NCBI RefSeq assembly: GCF_030398335.1
Contig: NZ_JAOAOP010000031.1
Location: forward strand, 1 to 39,951
Direction of reading: 5' to 3'
DNA length: 39,951 nt
Source: Aquibium sp. A9E412
GTDB taxonomy: Bacteria; Pseudomonadota; Alphaproteobacteria; Rhizobiales; Rhizobiaceae
In this document: positions 1 to 8,957 of the stretch, in pieces
How positions within the stretch are numbered: the first letter of the stretch is position 1
Layout: the number at the start of each line of letters is the position of its first letter
Translations under genes and position numbers: made by a program
The notes under the pieces: model-generated
Seen by the model: only the letters and a program-made list of their open reading frames with translations
Databases searched by the model: none
Told to the model about the DNA's origin: nothing

Positions 1-95
1 CCAGGCGAAGTGGAAACCGGTTCGCCGTTCGGAAACGCGGGAAAACAATGAGTTAGAGCCGGTCTGCGATTCCGTGAAACGCAGAACGGCTCTAG
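1..95. repeat. Dispersed mosaic repeat with hairpin, copy A
   Basis: This stretch shares the exact 20-mer ggaaaccggttcgccgttcg (12-31), and then a diverged continuation through acaatga and gagccg, with 24719-24800 in this window. Its right half folds into a long hairpin: tagagccg (54-61) pairs with cggctcta (87-94), and inside it tctgcg (63-68) pairs with cgcaga (80-85), leaving one G/A mismatch. The element resembles short intergenic mosaic elements scattered in Rhizobiales genomes; that family assignment is from memory. The hairpin contains the stop codon of the TetR gene (92-94), so it may act as its transcription terminator or mRNA stabiliser. The left edge may lie outside the window. Confidence 0.7.
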
Positions 96-697
96 GCGCG
101 CAGCGCCAGATCCACCGCCGCGACGACGCCGCGCGCCTGGCGGCCGATCTCGGCGATGCGCAGGCCGCGCGCCTTCATCCCCTCCAGGCTGTCGAGCAGC
201 AGGTCGGCGAGCGCCGCCGCGCTCAGCCCGCGGGCGGCGAGATCGGTGCCGCGGCGCGCCGCCTCCTCGGCGACGGCGCGCGCGAACACCGCGGCCATGG
301 CGTCGCGCCACTCGGTCACCAGGTCGCCGGCCAGGCTGTTCTTCATGTCGAGGATCTCGTCGCCGTGCGGCGACTCGTCGAACGGCGCCAGCGTGGTGAA
401 GAAGGCGGCGTCGAGCGCCGCCGTCAGGCGCTCGGCGAAGCCGCCCCCGCCGGCCAGCGCCGCCTCTGCGGCCGTCGTCGTGCGCGCCATCATCGTCGCG
501 CCGATGGCGCGGTAGATGTCGGTCTTGTTCCTGAACACGACGTAGAGCGCCGGCCGCGACACCTCCGCCGCGCGCGCGATGTCGTCCATCGTGGTGCGGG
601 CATAGCCATAGGCGAGGAACACCTTGACGGCACCCTCCAGGATGCGCGCGCGCTTGGGATCGGCGGCCCGGGCCGCATCGTCGAGGAGTGGCTGCAT
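92..697 (-). CDS. TetR/AcrR-family transcriptional regulator
   Basis: The 201-residue product has the size and layout of TetR repressors. The N-terminal helix-turn-helix (about residues 17-63) carries the typical TTMDDIARAAEVSRPALY pattern followed by F-x-N-K-x-D-I-Y; the C-terminal ligand/dimer domain is unspecific. The ATG at 695-697 follows an AGGGG-like ribosome site. It is transcribed away from the molybdenum hydroxylase operon starting at 901, and the roughly 200-base gap holds two strong inverted repeats, so it probably represses that operon and itself. The inducer is unknown, probably a substrate of the oxidase. The stop codon sits inside a repeat hairpin. Family is certain; target is inferred from position. 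Confidence 0.9.
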   Translation of the reverse strand: MQPLLDDAARAADPKRARILEGAVKVFLAYGYARTTMDDIARAAEVSRPALYVVFRNKTDIYRAIGATMMARTTTAAEAALAGGGGFAERLTAALDAAFFTTLAPFDESPHGDEILDMKNSLAGDLVTEWRDAMAAVFARAVAEEAARRGTDLAARGLSAAALADLLLDSLEGMKARGLRIAEIGRQARGVVAAVDLALRA

Positions 698-771
698 AAT
701 CCCCTATAGCATGTCGCAACCGGGCCAACGCGCCCGGCCCCGCAGACATGCGGCGAGATCAATCGGACAGG

Positions 772-816
772 CCATGATGCCGTTCGAACACCGCTGCATG
801 CCTTTCGGCATCATGG
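772..816. promoter_or_regulatory. 11-bp inverted repeat in TetR/oxidase divergent region
   Basis: CCATGATGCCG (772-782) is repeated as its exact reverse complement CGGCATCATGG (806-816) with a 23-base loop. It lies five bases upstream of the AT-rich palindrome at 821-845. It could be a second operator, a looped regulator site, or an RNA hairpin in a leader. It has no T-tract, so it does not look like a terminator. Confidence 0.5.
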
Positions 817-820
817 TCTA

Positions 821-845
821 TTGACAAAATGACATATTTTGTCAA
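821..845. promoter_or_regulatory. Perfect 10-5-10 palindrome, probable TetR operator
   Basis: TTGACAAAAT (821-830) and ATTTTGTCAA (836-845) are exact reverse complements around GACAT. The length and AT-richness in a GC-rich background fit a TetR-family operator, and the TetR gene diverges from here. The left arm begins with TTGACA, a consensus -35 hexamer, but I see no good -10 at 17 bases. An ATG inside the palindrome (829) opens a longer frame for the downstream oxidase subunit; the operator makes that start unlikely. Confidence 0.65.
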
Positions 846-900
846 GTTGTTTCCCGGTCCGCGCCACGGGCCGCCACGCCATCAGCAAGCGGACGCGCCC

Positions 901-1359
901 ATGCGCCTTACGGTGGACGGAAGACCGATCGAGATCGACGCCGAGCCGGACATGCCGCTCCTGTGGGCGCTGCGCGACCTGGCCGGCATCACCGGGCCGA
1001 AGTTCGGCTGCGGCATCGCCGCCTGCGGCGCCTGCACGGTGCTGGTCGACGGCCAGCCGGTGCGCGCCTGCGTCATGCCGGTCGGCGCGGTGGAGGGTGC
1101 GGTGACGACCATCGAGGGGCTGGCGGAGGGCGACGCGCTGCACCCCGTGCAGCAGGCCTGGCTCGACGAGCAGGTCGCCCAGTGCGGCTACTGCCAGGCC
1201 GGCCAGATCATGAGCGCGGTGGCGCTTCTGGCCGAGATCGCCGATCCGAGCGACGAGGAGATCGACGCCGCCATGGGCGGCAATCTGTGCCGCTGCGGCA
1301 CCTATCCGCGCATCCGCGCCGCCATCCGGCGCGCCGCGCGCGACGGCGCGGGGGCCTGA
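901..1359 (+). CDS. 2Fe-2S subunit of molybdenum hydroxylase (isoquinoline 1-oxidoreductase alpha type)
   Basis: The 152-residue protein is the small iron-sulfur subunit of a xanthine-oxidase-family dehydrogenase. It carries electrons from the molybdopterin subunit. Plant-type cluster cysteines are C37, C42, C45 and C57; the second cluster uses C95, C98, C130 and C132 (CGYC and CRC motifs). I chose ATG 901 because homologues start directly with the R-L-T-V-D-G strand; a start at 829 would put the codon inside the operator palindrome and add 24 unconserved residues. The molybdopterin gene follows after four bases. There is no FAD subunit in the operon, which fits the two-subunit IorAB type that passes electrons to a cytochrome. 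The substrate cannot be read from the sequence. Confidence 0.9.
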   Translation: MRLTVDGRPIEIDAEPDMPLLWALRDLAGITGPKFGCGIAACGACTVLVDGQPVRACVMPVGAVEGAVTTIEGLAEGDALHPVQQAWLDEQVAQCGYCQAGQIMSAVALLAEIADPSDEEIDAAMGGNLCRCGTYPRIRAAIRRAARDGAGA

Positions 1360-1363
1360 GGCG

Positions 1364-3637
1364 ATGTCGCGCGCCGGCACCATCACCCGCCGCACGCTGC
1401 TGGTCGCCGCGGTCGCCGTGGCCGGCGGCGTCGCCTTCGGCTACTACGCCTACCGCAAGCCCTACCCCAATCCGCTCGAAGCCGGGCTCGAGGCGGGCGA
1501 GGCGGCCTTCAACCCCTATGTGACGATCGGCAGCGACGATACCGTCACGATCATCGTGCCGCGCGCCGAGATGGGCCAGGGCGTCGAGACGACGCTCGCC
1601 GCGCTCGTCGCCGAGGAGCTCGACGTCGCGCTCGAGCGCGTGCGCATCGAGCACGGCCCGGCCTCGCCGGCCTATGCCAACATCGCCATGCTGAAGGAAG
1701 GCGTGCCCTTCCCGCAGTTCGACGAGTCCTGGCTGGCCGAGCTCGCCCGCGACGGCATCGCCGTGTTCGGCAAGTTCCTCGGCCTGCAGGCGACGGGCGG
1801 CTCGTCGTCGACCGTCGACGCCTTCGTCAAGATGCGGCGCGCCGGCGCGGCCGCCCGCGAGACGCTGAAGGCGGCCGCCGGCAAGACGCTGAACGTCGCC
1901 GCCTCTAGCCTGCAGACGGCCGACGGCCGCGTCACCGATCCCGCCACCGGGCGCAGCGTGAGCTACGGCGAGGTGGCGCAGGCCGCCGCCCGGCTCGATC
2001 CGCCGGCCGAGCCGGCCCTCAAGCCGCGCGAGGCCTGGCGCCTGCTCGGCACCGCGCTGCCGCGCACCGACATGCGCGCCAAGGTGACCGGCGCGCCGAT
2101 CTACGGCGTCGACGTGGCGCTGCCCGACATGCTGCACGCCACCGTGCGCATGAACCCGCATCTCGGCGCGCCGATGCGCGGCATGGACGCGCAGGCCGCC
2201 GAGGCGATGCCCGGCGTCGTCAAGGTGGTGCCGATCGCGCACCGCCTGGGCCACGGCTTCGCCGTCGTCGCGCGCTCGACCTGGCACGCCTTCCGCGGCG
2301 CCGACGCGGTCGAGGCGGACTGGGCACCGGCCACCTATCCGGCCGACGACGACGGGCTGTGGGCGGCGATCGAGGCGGCGGCCGACGAATCCGGCTTCTC
2401 GTTGCGCGACGACGGCGACGTCGACGTCGCCTTCGCCGACGCGCCGCGCGAGCGGCTGGTCGAGGCCGAGTACCGCGCGCCCTGGCTCGCCCATGCCTGC
2501 ATGGAGCCGATGAACGCCACCGCCCGGCTGGCCGACGGCCGGCTCGAGGTGTGGGCGCCCAACCAGGTGCCGACCCTCGTCCAGAAGCTGTGCGCGGAGG
2601 CGGTCGGCCTGCCGGCGGAGGCCTGCACCGTCCACACCACCTATCTCGGCGGCGGCTTCGGCCGTCGGCTCGAGACCGACTACGCCGTCTACGCCGCGCT
2701 GGTGGCGGCCGAGACCGACGGCCGCCCGGTCAAGGTCACCTGGACGCGCGAGGAAGACACCACGCACGACGCCTACCGCCCCGCCGCCTATGGCCGCCTG
2801 CGCGCCCGGCTCGGCGACGACGGGCTGCCGGCGGCGATCGACATGAAGATCGCCTCGCCCTCGATCATGGCCAGCATGGTGCCGCGCATCTTTCCCGGCG
2901 TGCCGCTCGCCGGTCCCGACCGCTCGCTGGTCGACGGCACCTTCAACCAGCCCTATGCGGTGCCCGACTACCGGGTGGAGGGCGTGCCGGTGCCGCTCGA
3001 CCTGCCGGTCGGCTACTGGCGTTCGGTCGGCTATTCCTACAACGCCTTCTTCCACGAGTGCTTTCTGGACGAGATCGCGGCGGCCGGCGGGCACGACCCG
3101 GTCGCCCTGCGCCGCCGGCTGATGCAGCCCTGGCCGACAGCGGTCAACGTCGTCGACACGCTGGCCGCCATGTCCGGCTGGCAGACGCCGCCGGGCGACG
3201 GCCGGGCGCGCGGCATCGCGTTCTCCGCCTGCTTCGGGAGCTGGTCCGGCGCCGTCGTCGAGGTGGCAGAGGGCGAGCGTGGCGTGCGCATCGAGCGGGT
3301 GTGGCTCGCCGCCGACGTCGGCACCGCGCTCGACCCGCGCAACATCGAGGCGCAGCTCGTGTCGGGCGCCGTCTTCGGCCTGTCGGCGGCCACCGGCCAG
3401 GAGATCACCTTCGCCGAGGGCCGCGTCGCGCAGTCCAACTTCCACGACTACGACGCGATGCGCATCCACCAGTGCCCGCGTTTCGAGGTCGCCGTGCTGG
3501 AGACCGCGCCCGAGATGGGCGGCGTCGGCGAGATCGGCACGCCGCCGGCCATCGCCGCGCTGGTCAACGCGGTCTCGGCGCTGACCGGCGAGCGCCTGCG
3601 CCGGCTGCCGCTGTCGCATGCGGTGACGTTTGCATGA
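1364..3637 (+). CDS. Molybdopterin-binding subunit of molybdenum hydroxylase (IorB-like)
   Basis: This 757-residue protein is the large catalytic subunit of an aldehyde oxidase/xanthine dehydrogenase-family enzyme, hydroxylating an N-heterocycle or oxidising an aldehyde with water-derived oxygen. The N-terminus reads T-R-R-T-L-L followed by a hydrophobic stretch, a twin-arginine signal, so the folded holoenzyme is probably exported to the periplasm. The glycine-rich GGGFGRR motif and the C-terminal GVGEIGTPP, with the family's catalytic glutamate, are present. The length matches IorB-type subunits, which carry both halves in one chain. It is translationally coupled to the next gene: its TGA (3635-3637) overlaps the cytochrome ATG (3634). 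Class is sure, substrate unknown. Confidence 0.9.
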   Translation: MSRAGTITRRTLLVAAVAVAGGVAFGYYAYRKPYPNPLEAGLEAGEAAFNPYVTIGSDDTVTIIVPRAEMGQGVETTLAALVAEELDVALERVRIEHGPASPAYANIAMLKEGVPFPQFDESWLAELARDGIAVFGKFLGLQATGGSSSTVDAFVKMRRAGAAARETLKAAAGKTLNVAASSLQTADGRVTDPATGRSVSYGEVAQAAARLDPPAEPALKPREAWRLLGTALPRTDMRAKVTGAPIYGVDVALPDMLHATVRMNPHLGAPMRGMDAQAAEAMPGVVKVVPIAHRLGHGFAVVARSTWHAFRGADAVEADWAPATYPADDDGLWAAIEAAADESGFSLRDDGDVDVAFADAPRERLVEAEYRAPWLAHACMEPMNATARLADGRLEVWAPNQVPTLVQKLCAEAVGLPAEACTVHTTYLGGGFGRRLETDYAVYAALVAAETDGRPVKVTWTREEDTTHDAYRPAAYGRLRARLGDDGLPAAIDMKIASPSIMASMVPRIFPGVPLAGPDRSLVDGTFNQPYAVPDYRVEGVPVPLDLPVGYWRSVGYSYNAFFHECFLDEIAAAGGHDPVALRRRLMQPWPTAVNVVDTLAAMSGWQTPPGDGRARGIAFSACFGSWSGAVVEVAEGERGVRIERVWLAADVGTALDPRNIEAQLVSGAVFGLSAATGQEITFAEGRVAQSNFHDYDAMRIHQCPRFEVAVLETAPEMGGVGEIGTPPAIAALVNAVSALTGERLRRLPLSHAVTFA

Positions 3638-4254
3638 GGCGGCGCGCCCGCATGCTGGCGCTCGCCGCGGCGGCCGCCCTGCCGGCGCTTGCCCCGCTCG
3701 CCGCGCAGGACGACGGCGCGGCCGCGCCCGAGCCGGCGCTGGCGGTCGACCTGGAGCGCGGCCTGCCGGCCTGGCGCGCGATCGTCGCCGTGCTCGCTCA
3801 TCCGCGCTGCGCCAACTGCCATGTCGAGGACAACCGGCCGCGCTGGTCGGGGCCGAGCTACGGCGCGACGCGGGCGCACGCCTTCAACGTGCGCCGCGGC
3901 GCCGACGAGTCGGGCTTCGGCAATCCGGGCCTGCGCTGCATGACCTGCCATTTCGAGACCAATTCGGCCAAGCCGCACGGCCCGCCCGGTGCGCCCTCCT
4001 GGCATCTGGCGCCGGCCGAGATGGCCTGGTTCGGCAAGTCGTCGGCCGAGATCTGCGCCCAGATCAAGGATCCCGAGCGCAATGGCGGGCGCAGCCTGGC
4101 CGAGATCGCCGTGCATGTGCGTGACGACGCGCTGGTCGGCTGGGGCTGGCAGCCCGGCCCCGGCCGCGAGCCGGCGCCGGGCTCGGCCGAGGCGACGTTC
4201 GCCGCCATCGAGCGCTGGTCGGCCGCCGGCGCGCCCTGTCCCGAGCCGGACTAG
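3634..4254 (+). CDS. Exported diheme cytochrome c, probable electron acceptor of the oxidase
   Basis: The 206-residue protein starts with an arginine-rich, alanine/leucine-rich signal peptide (cleavage probably near residue 24). It has two heme-c motifs, CANCH (residues 59-63) and CMTCH (102-106). No membrane anchor follows, so it should be a soluble periplasmic diheme cytochrome. It overlaps the molybdopterin subunit gene by four bases (ATGA), so the oxidase and cytochrome are made together. The likely role is to take electrons from the 2Fe-2S subunit and hand them to the respiratory chain, which would explain the lack of an FAD subunit. I do not recognise a named family beyond cytochrome c. 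Confidence 0.85.
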   Translation: MRRRARMLALAAAAALPALAPLAAQDDGAAAPEPALAVDLERGLPAWRAIVAVLAHPRCANCHVEDNRPRWSGPSYGATRAHAFNVRRGADESGFGNPGLRCMTCHFETNSAKPHGPPGAPSWHLAPAEMAWFGKSSAEICAQIKDPERNGGRSLAEIAVHVRDDALVGWGWQPGPGREPAPGSAEATFAAIERWSAAGAPCPEPD

Positions 4255-4547
4255 GGGCGGTCGGTGCGCGGTCGCCGCAAGCTGGCGAGGCCGGCGCCGT
4301 CGGTCCCGCCGCGGCATGTCCGCGAGCGCCGCACCGGCCGCCTGCAACCCTGTCAGGAGACCGGCCCGCCGGCGGGCGGGCACGAAGATTTGATGTTCTT
4401 TTTGCACTGCAGCAATGGTATAGAAACCGCCGCGCGCCGTCCGCCCGCCCTGCCCGCGATTGAACTGGCGGCGGCGGCGACCCATATCGAGCCGCGTGCC
4501 CCGCGTCCGGCCGCCGGCCGTCGCGCTGCCGCGCACCGGAAGACGTC
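4255..4547. other. Intergenic region with palindrome and possible efflux promoter
   Basis: No convincing gene lies in these 293 bases. GCCCGCC/GGCGGGC forms a perfect 14-base palindrome at 4364-4377 without a T-tract, a possible rho-dependent end of the oxidase operon. At about 4388-4426 there is an abrupt AT-rich patch with TTGCACTGCAGCAA (partly symmetric, TTGC/GCAA ends) and a -10-like TATAGA with TTCTTT 17 bases upstream. This is the best candidate for the efflux-pair promoter and a repressor site. Evidence is pattern-only. Confidence 0.35.
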
Positions 4548-5684
4548 ATGGCCAGATTGAAGCTACACAAGGTTGCCGCGGTGCTCGTGCTCGCGGGAGC
4601 GACCGCCTGGATCGCCACGGGCGAGTTTTCCTCCGCGGGCAGCGTAGAGCCGGCCGACGAGGCCGCGCCCGAGCGCGTCGAGCAGGCGGTCGCGCCCACC
4701 ACGGTGGGCGTCGTCGTGCCGCCGCGCGTCGCGCATGCGCGCGCCATCCGCATCGCCGGCGAGACCGAGGCCGACAAGCGGGCCACGCTGGTCAGCCGGC
4801 TGGCCGGCACCGTCGAGAGCCTGCCCGTCGAGCAGGGCGACGCAGTCGCCGCCGGCGACCTGATCGTCCGGCTCGAGGCCGAGGGCAAGCAGGCCGCGGT
4901 CGACACCGCGCGCCAGCTCGTCGTGCAGCGCGAGGCGGAAGCCGAGGCCGCCGAGCGGCTCGCCGCCTCCGGCAACCTGCCCAAGCTGCGCCTCGAGGAG
5001 GCGCGCTCGGCGCTGGCCGCCGCCCGCTCGCAGCTCGAATCCGCCGAGGCCGACCTGGAGCGCACGACGCTGGAGGCGCCGTTCTCCGGCATCGTCGACC
5101 GCATCCGCGTCGAGGAAGGCGCCGCGGTGATGCAGGGCTCCGAGATCGCCACGCTGCTGCAGCTCGACCCGGTGATCGCCGTCGGCGAGGTCTCCGAGCG
5201 CGATCTCGGCTATCTCGCCGTCGGGGATGCGGCGGAGGTGCGGCTCGTCTCCGGCGAGACGCGCACGGGCACCGTGCGCTACATCAGCCGCGCCGCCTCG
5301 CCGCAGACGCGCACCTTCCGCGTCGAGGTCGCGGTCGACAATCCCGAGCGCGCCGTTCCCGCCGGCATGACCACCGAGGTCACGCTGCGCGCCACCCCGG
5401 TGGAGGCCGTTGTGCTGCCGCGCTCGGTGGTGACGCTGAGCAACGAGGGCGACCTCGGCGTGCGCGCCGTCGACGCCGAGAACCGCGTCGTCTTCTATCC
5501 GATCGACCTCGTCGACGACACGCCGCAGGGCCTCGTGCTCGGCGGCGTGCCGGCCGACGCGCGCATCATCGTCGCCGGCCAGGATCTCGTCTCCGAGGGC
5601 GAGACCGTCAACGCGGTCGAGGCCGACGCGGAAACGATCCGCAGCCTCGTCGGCGGCGCCGCCGCGGCCGGCGGCACCCGGTAG
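4548..5684 (+). CDS. RND efflux periplasmic adaptor (membrane fusion protein)
   Basis: The 378-residue protein is an HlyD/AcrA-family adaptor linking an inner-membrane RND pump to an outer-membrane channel. An N-terminal hydrophobic segment (about residues 8-26) without a lipobox cysteine suggests a membrane-anchored rather than lipidated form. The barrel-sandwich (lipoyl-like) half-motifs flank a short coiled-coil hairpin rich in E, A and R (about 110-165), and the beta-barrel domain contains LVSGETRTGTVRYISRAASPQTRTF. The pump gene starts 9 bases downstream. No outer-membrane factor gene and no dedicated local regulator is present, so a shared TolC-like channel is implied. Confidence 0.92.
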   Translation: MARLKLHKVAAVLVLAGATAWIATGEFSSAGSVEPADEAAPERVEQAVAPTTVGVVVPPRVAHARAIRIAGETEADKRATLVSRLAGTVESLPVEQGDAVAAGDLIVRLEAEGKQAAVDTARQLVVQREAEAEAAERLAASGNLPKLRLEEARSALAAARSQLESAEADLERTTLEAPFSGIVDRIRVEEGAAVMQGSEIATLLQLDPVIAVGEVSERDLGYLAVGDAAEVRLVSGETRTGTVRYISRAASPQTRTFRVEVAVDNPERAVPAGMTTEVTLRATPVEAVVLPRSVVTLSNEGDLGVRAVDAENRVVFYPIDLVDDTPQGLVLGGVPADARIIVAGQDLVSEGETVNAVEADAETIRSLVGGAAAAGGTR

Positions 5685-5693
5685 GACGGCACG

Positions 5694-8600
5694 ATGGGCA
5701 TCGTCGACTACGCCATCCGCAATGCCAGGCTGACCCTGTCGATCCTGCTGTTCTTCGTGGTCGCGGGCGCGCTCGCCTACCAGTCGATCCCGAAGGAGGC
5801 CGAGCCGGACGTCCAGATCCCGATCATCTATGTCAGCCTCGGCTACCAGGGCATCTCGCCGGAGGACGCCGAGCGCCTGCTGCTGCGCCCGGTCGAGACC
5901 AAGCTGAAGGGCCTGAAGGGGGTCAAGGAGATGCGCGCCTCCGCCTATCAGGGCGGCGGCTTCGTGCTCGTCGAGTTCATGCCCGGCACGGCGATGTCGG
6001 ACGCGCTGGAAGACGTGCGCGCCAAGGTGTCGGACGCCGAGCGCGACCTGCCGCAGGGTGCCGACGATCCGACGATCAGCGAGGTCAACGTCTCGGAGTT
6101 CCCGGTTCTCGTCGTCACGCTCGCCGGCAACCTGCCCGAGCGCGTGATGACGGCGGCCGGCCGCGAGCTGCGCGACCGCATCGAGGAGATCCCCGGCGTG
6201 CTCGAGGGCGCGCTGCGCGGCGCGCGCGAGGACCTCGTCGAGGTCATCATCGACCCGGTGAAGCTGTCCTCCTACGGCCTGCAGCTCGACCAGCTCGTGC
6301 AGGGCGTAAACGCCGGCAACAGCCTGGTCGCGGCCGGCACGCTGGAGGGCGACGAGGGCCGCTACGCCGTCAAGGTGCCGGCGCTGATCGAGACCGTCGA
6401 GGACGTCGCCAACCTGCCGATCGTCGCCGGGCCGAACGCGGTGGTGCGCGCCCGCGACCTCGCCACGGTGCGCTCCACCTACAAGGACGCCGAGACGATC
6501 ACGCGGCTCGACGGCCGGCCGGCGATCGCCATCGAGGTGTCGAAGCGCGTCGGCGCCAACCTGGTCGAGACGGTCGACCAGGTGAAGGCGGTCGCCAACG
6601 CGTTCGCCGCGACCCTGCCCGAAGGCACCTCGGTCAGCTTCTCGCAGGACAAGTCGAAGACGATCCGCCAGCTTCTCGGCGATCTCGAGAACAGCGTGGT
6701 GACGGCCGTCATCCTGGTCTTCATCGTCATCCTCTACGCGCTGTCCGGGCGCGCCTCGATGATGATCGGCTTCGCCATTCCCGCCTCCTTCCTGATGGGC
6801 ATGCTGCTGCTGTCGCTGGCCGGCTTCACGGTCAACATCGTGGTGCTGTTCAGCCTCATCCTGGCGGTCGGCATGCTGGTCGACGACGCCATCATCGTCA
6901 CCGAGTTCGCCGAGCGCCGCATGTCGGAGGGCATGGAGCGCAAGCAGGCCTTCTCGCTCGCCGCCAAGCGCATGGCCGGGCCGGTGGTCGCCGCCACGAT
7001 GACGCGCATCGCCGCCTTCTCGCCGCTCCTGTTCTGGCCCGACATCGTCGGCGACTTCATGAAGTACCTGCCGATCACGCTGATCGTGACGCTGTCGGCC
7101 TCGATGCTCTACGCGCTGGTCTTCACGCCGACGCTGGGCGCCATGTTCGGCAAGGCGCATCCCGAGCCGCAGGGCAAGCGCGACGGCCTCTACATGGGGA
7201 TCGTCAAGCGCGCCGTGCGCTTTCCCGTCACCGTGCTGCTGCTCGCCGTCGGCCTTCTGGTCGGCGTCATGTACAGCTACGGCCAGTACGGTGCCGGCGT
7301 CGAGTTCTTCCCCGAGGTCGAGCCGGAGTACGGCCTGCTCTACGTGCATGCGCGCGGCAACCTGTCGCTGCAGGAGATGGACGCCATCGTCGCCCGCGCC
7401 GAGGAGCGCATCCTCGGCTGGCCCGGCGTCGAGACCGTCTACACCCGCGTCGGCAAGACGCGCGGCGGCGGCGCCGAGATCCCCGAGGACGTGATCGGCA
7501 CCATCCAGTACGAGTTCGTCGACTGGCGCGAGCGCAAGCCGGCCAACGCGATCCTCGCCGATCTGCGCCAGGTGATGACCGGCATTCCCGGTGCCGACGT
7601 CGCCGTGCAGGTGCCGCAGGCCGGACCGCCGACCGGCAAGCCGGTGCAGATCCGCCTGTCGGCCGCCGACCCCTCCGGCCTCGACGCGACGGCCGCGCGC
7701 GTCGCGGCCCGGCTCGCCCAGATCCCCGACGTGATCGACATCTCCGACGGCCTGCCGCCGCCGGGCGTCGACTGGGAGATCCGCGTCGACCGCGCCAGGG
7801 CCGCGCAGTACGGCATCGCGCCCGCCTCGGTGGGCACGGTGGTGCAACTCGTCACCACCGGCCTCAAGCTGTCGGACTACCGGCCGGCCGGCTCCGACGA
7901 TCCCGTCGACATCCGCCTCAGGCTGCCGGAGGACCGGCGCACGCTCGCCACGCTCGACCAGCTGCGCGTGCAGACGGCGCAGGGGCCGGTGCCGATCGCC
8001 AACTTCGTCACCCGCGAGCCAGCCGAGCGCGTCGGCACGCTCAACCGCATCGACGGCGAGCGCACCATCGTCGTCGAGGCCAATGTGCGCGAGGGCGCGC
8101 AGACGGCCGCCGTGCTGGCCGACGTCACCGACATGATGCAGGGCATGGAGCTTGGCGGCACGCGCTGGAGCCTGGCCGGCGAGGACGAGGAGAGCCGCAA
8201 GGCGCAGGCCTTCCTGTCCAAGGCGTTCGCCGCTGCGCTGTTCCTCATCTTCGTCGTGCTGCTCGCCCAGTTCAACAAGTTCACCAGCGTGTTCCTGGTG
8301 CTGTCGGCGGTGGTGATGTCGACGATCGGCGTCTTCCTCGGCCTGCTGATCACCGGCCAGCCCTTCGGCGTCGTCATGTCGGGCATCGGCGTCATCGCGC
8401 TCGCCGGCGTGGTGGTGAACAACAACATCGTGCTGATCGACACCTACGACCGGCTGCGCGAGGAGGGCTGGAACAAGCTCGAGGCGGTCTTGCAGACCTG
8501 CCGCGAGCGCGCCCGCCCGGTCGTGCTGACGGCGGTGACGGCGATCCTCGGCGTGCTGCCGATCGCGCTCGGCGTCAACCTCGAGATCCTCAACCACGAG

Positions 8601-8909
8601 ACGACGATCGGCGCGCCGTCGACCCAGTGGTGGATCGCGCTGTCGAGCGCCATCGTCTACGGCCTCGCCTTCGCGACGGTGCTGACGCTGATCGTCACGC
8701 CGGCCGCGCTGATGGTGTTCACCCGCGAGACGCGGCCGCACGCCGCACGCCGCAGCCTGTTCGCGCGGCTGTTCGGCCGCCGCGACGCGGAGGCCGGGCC
8801 GGCCGGCGACGCGGCGCCGGCCGACGGCGGCAAGAAGCGGCGGGACCGCAAGCGCAAGGCCGACAACACCGACCTGCCGGGCGACGCCTTCCCGAAGGCG
8901 GCCGAGTAG
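5694..8909 (+). CDS. RND-family inner-membrane efflux pump
   Basis: At 1071 residues this is a full-length HAE-type resistance-nodulation-division transporter, a proton-driven trimeric pump. The first transmembrane helix (about 14-32) is followed by the large porter loop, the TM4 segment with the proton-relay pair D397-D398 in the LVDDAII motif, and a duplicated second half ending with the LVVT-type final helices. The C-terminal tail (about the last 45 residues) is unusually charged, with K-K-R-R and R-K-R-K clusters, and probably cytoplasmic. With the adaptor it forms a two-gene operon. Substrates cannot be inferred; the TetR-regulated oxidase upstream is a possible but unproven functional partner. 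Confidence 0.93.
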   Translation: MGIVDYAIRNARLTLSILLFFVVAGALAYQSIPKEAEPDVQIPIIYVSLGYQGISPEDAERLLLRPVETKLKGLKGVKEMRASAYQGGGFVLVEFMPGTAMSDALEDVRAKVSDAERDLPQGADDPTISEVNVSEFPVLVVTLAGNLPERVMTAAGRELRDRIEEIPGVLEGALRGAREDLVEVIIDPVKLSSYGLQLDQLVQGVNAGNSLVAAGTLEGDEGRYAVKVPALIETVEDVANLPIVAGPNAVVRARDLATVRSTYKDAETITRLDGRPAIAIEVSKRVGANLVETVDQVKAVANAFAATLPEGTSVSFSQDKSKTIRQLLGDLENSVVTAVILVFIVILYALSGRASMMIGFAIPASFLMGMLLLSLAGFTVNIVVLFSLILAVGMLVDDAIIVTEFAERRMSEGMERKQAFSLAAKRMAGPVVAATMTRIAAFSPLLFWPDIVGDFMKYLPITLIVTLSASMLYALVFTPTLGAMFGKAHPEPQGKRDGLYMGIVKRAVRFPVTVLLLAVGLLVGVMYSYGQYGAGVEFFPEVEPEYGLLYVHARGNLSLQEMDAIVARAEERILGWPGVETVYTRVGKTRGGGAEIPEDVIGTIQYEFVDWRERKPANAILADLRQVMTGIPGADVAVQVPQAGPPTGKPVQIRLSAADPSGLDATAARVAARLAQIPDVIDISDGLPPPGVDWEIRVDRARAAQYGIAPASVGTVVQLVTTGLKLSDYRPAGSDDPVDIRLRLPEDRRTLATLDQLRVQTAQGPVPIANFVTREPAERVGTLNRIDGERTIVVEANVREGAQTAAVLADVTDMMQGMELGGTRWSLAGEDEESRKAQAFLSKAFAAALFLIFVVLLAQFNKFTSVFLVLSAVVMSTIGVFLGLLITGQPFGVVMSGIGVIALAGVVVNNNIVLIDTYDRLREEGWNKLEAVLQTCRERARPVVLTAVTAILGVLPIALGVNLEILNHETTIGAPSTQWWIALSSAIVYGLAFATVLTLIVTPAALMVFTRETRPHAARRSLFARLFGRRDAEAGPAGDAAPADGGKKRRDRKRKADNTDLPGDAFPKAAE

Positions 8910-8921
8910 CGCCGGCGGCGG

Positions 8922-8938
8922 GCCGGCGAACCGGCTTT
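8922..8938 (+). terminator. Weak hairpin after efflux pump
   Basis: GCCGG (8922-8926), loop CGAA, CCGGC (8931-8935), then TTT. The stem is short and the T-run is only three, but it sits 13 bases after the pump stop codon and before a convergent gene. It is weak support for an intrinsic terminator. Confidence 0.3.
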
Positions 8939-8957
8939 CCCCTCGCCCGCAAACGCC

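Noticed and set aside
829-900. Upstream ATG extending the 2Fe-2S subunit by 24 residues
   Set aside because: The codon lies inside the operator palindrome and the added residues do not match the conserved start of the family.
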